From: Fontibacterium meridianamericanum
Lineage (GTDB): Bacteria > Pseudomonadota > Alphaproteobacteria > Pelagibacterales > Pelagibacteraceae
NCBI GenBank assembly: GCA_965235635.1
Contig: CBDDYR010000003.1
Location: 62,001-126,000, forward strand
Length of the DNA: 64,000 nucleotides
Direction of reading: 5' to 3'
Position 1 is the first letter of the stretch; every line of letters begins with the position of its first letter. This document shows positions 63,481 through 64,000 of the stretch, in pieces. The position numbers were made by a program, and so were the translations under genes. Under the pieces are notes generated by a model. The model worked only from the letters and a program-made list of their open reading frames with translations, was not told where the DNA came from and ran no database searches.

Positions 63481-63583
63481 ATTTACAATTTGTAAATCAA
63501 ATATTAAAATTTTTATTACAAATTTACAAGCATTATCAAAAAAAATCTTTGAAATATAAACGAATGTAAATATTGTAAATTTA
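63481..63583. promoter_or_regulatory. TTTACAAA/TTTGTAAA operator array for the ScfR-like regulator
   Basis: The 135-bp spacer between the regulator and the aceA operon holds a perfect 17-bp palindrome ATTTACAATTTGTAAAT (63481-63497), with another TTTACAAA half-site directly before it (63473-63480), a tandem TTACAAATTTACAA (63516-63529), and a tandem TGTAAATATTGTAAA (63565-63579) close to the small gene's start. Repeated near-identical half-sites in both orientations suggest a specific autoregulated operator. Confidence 0.65.
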
Positions 63584-63602
63584 TTAACCAAGGAGAATAA
63601 AT

Positions 63603-63836
63603 ATGAGCCACAGAGAAAAACACAACATTGAAAGTAATTGCGTTTCATTCAATGACGATTGCTACAACGAAACTAATAGCTATGAGGAAAATGTGAAGGC
63701 TATGGATGGTCTTGAAAGAAAAGTTATCAACGATGCTGTTTCCTCTGTTTATAAAACAGGACAGTCTTTTGTTAATTATTTAGAGCAAAAACTATCAATA
63801 ATTAAACAAAATAAAGGCGGGTCTAGTAATGCCTAA
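63603..63836 (+). CDS. Small hypothetical protein upstream of aceA
   Basis: A 77-residue polar protein without signal peptide or membrane helix. The N-terminal 30 residues are rich in Asn, Glu, Ser and two Cys (SNCVSFNDDCYNE); the rest is helical (GLERKVINDAVSSVYKTGQ). It has a good AGGAG ribosome binding site at 63591 and overlaps aceA by 8 nt, so it is translated together with isocitrate lyase. I recognise no family. A role linked to acetate use or to isocitrate lyase itself is plausible. Confidence 0.65.
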   Translation: MSHREKHNIESNCVSFNDDCYNETNSYEENVKAMDGLERKVINDAVSSVYKTGQSFVNYLEQKLSIIKQNKGGSSNA

Positions 63837-64000
63837 TACAACTGATACTCTAGTTAAAAAAAGATTAGAAAGCGTTATTGCAAATTACTCTGAAGAAGAC
63901 GTTGAAAAGTTAAGAGGAACTTTTAACGTCGAGTATACCGTTTCAAAAAATTTATCAAAAAAACTTTGGAAATTACTCAATACAGAAAAGTACATTAATA
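63829..64000 (+). CDS. aceA: Isocitrate lyase, 3' end outside the window
   Basis: The first 57 codons of isocitrate lyase, the first enzyme of the glyoxylate shunt. The recognisable N-terminal stretch is EDVEKLRGTFNVEYTVSKN followed by KKLWKLLNTEKYIN, matching alphaproteobacterial AceA (RLRGSVKVEHTLA...LWELLHTE). It starts inside the end of the 77-residue gene by an 8-nt overlap. Malate synthase A is at 21030-22646. Likely controlled by the divergent ScfR-like regulator. Confidence 0.88.
   Translation, partial: MPNTTDTLVKKRLESVIANYSEEDVEKLRGTFNVEYTVSKNLSKKLWKLLNTEKYIN

Noticed and set aside
1..64000. CRISPR array, rRNA or tRNA genes, defence islands
   Set aside because: No regularly spaced short repeats, no tRNA cloverleaf or CCA-type ends in spacers, no rRNA stretches and no recognisable defence genes were found by eye.

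Overview
The window is AT-rich, gene-dense bacterial chromosome with short spacers and many 1-20 nt gene overlaps. Gene content points to a low-GC alphaproteobacterium: a RegA/ActR-type regulator, ChvI/ChvG, class I lysyl-tRNA synthetase, the bolA / J-domain / cobS / cobT block, an MbfA-type membrane ferritin, a PhaR/PhaC/phasin PHB locus and a ScfR-like regulator next to isocitrate lyase. Genome style resembles streamlined marine lineages, but the genus cannot be fixed by eye. No rRNA, tRNA, CRISPR array, prophage or transposase was seen.

Layout. 0-15.5 kb: housekeeping and signalling (regA end, bioY, orphan ABC ATPase, polA, chvI-chvG, ahcY, tsaE, AmgK-like kinase, lysS, pyrD, TauE/SafE exporter, rpmB, queuosine-precursor transporter). 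15.5-27.7 kb: cobT-cobS-J-domain gene, bolA, aroB-aroK, malate synthase A (aceB), accA with an unusual C-terminal membrane helix, secA, argJ. 27.7-38.6 kb: iron, nitrogen and transport genes (mbfA-like, FTR1, glnK-amtB, kup, Nramp, azlCD, lrgAB). 38.6-45.3 kb: Tat-exported FAH-family protein, cytochrome b561, YceI, D-amino-acid-transaminase-like enzyme, MAPEG, clpB. 45.2-54.4 kb: a disturbed region with two direct tandem duplications (about 2.4 kb and exactly 842 bp) and a frameshifted exonuclease. 54.4-64 kb: PHB metabolism (phaR, phaC, phasin, phaB, phaA), a crotonase, a haloacetate-dehalogenase-like hydrolase, then a frameshifted ScfR-like regulator divergent from a small gene and isocitrate lyase (aceA, cut by the window end).

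How the genes work together. PhaA and PhaB make 3-hydroxybutyryl-CoA from acetyl-CoA, PhaC polymerises it, phasin coats the granule and PhaR probably senses polymer. The glyoxylate shunt (aceA at the right edge, aceB at 21 kb) lets the cell grow on two-carbon units. The ScfR-like gene, with TTTGTAAA/TTTACAAA repeats between it and aceA, is the likely switch. The two tandem duplications carry almost only third-position differences in coding parts, and collapsing each to one copy restores intact genes, so I think they are more likely merged strain haplotypes in a draft or metagenomic assembly than real duplications. I found no clearly new multi-gene system; the best leads are the membrane-tailed AccA, the operator clusters of the PHB and glyoxylate loci, and the small uncharacterised genes next to them.
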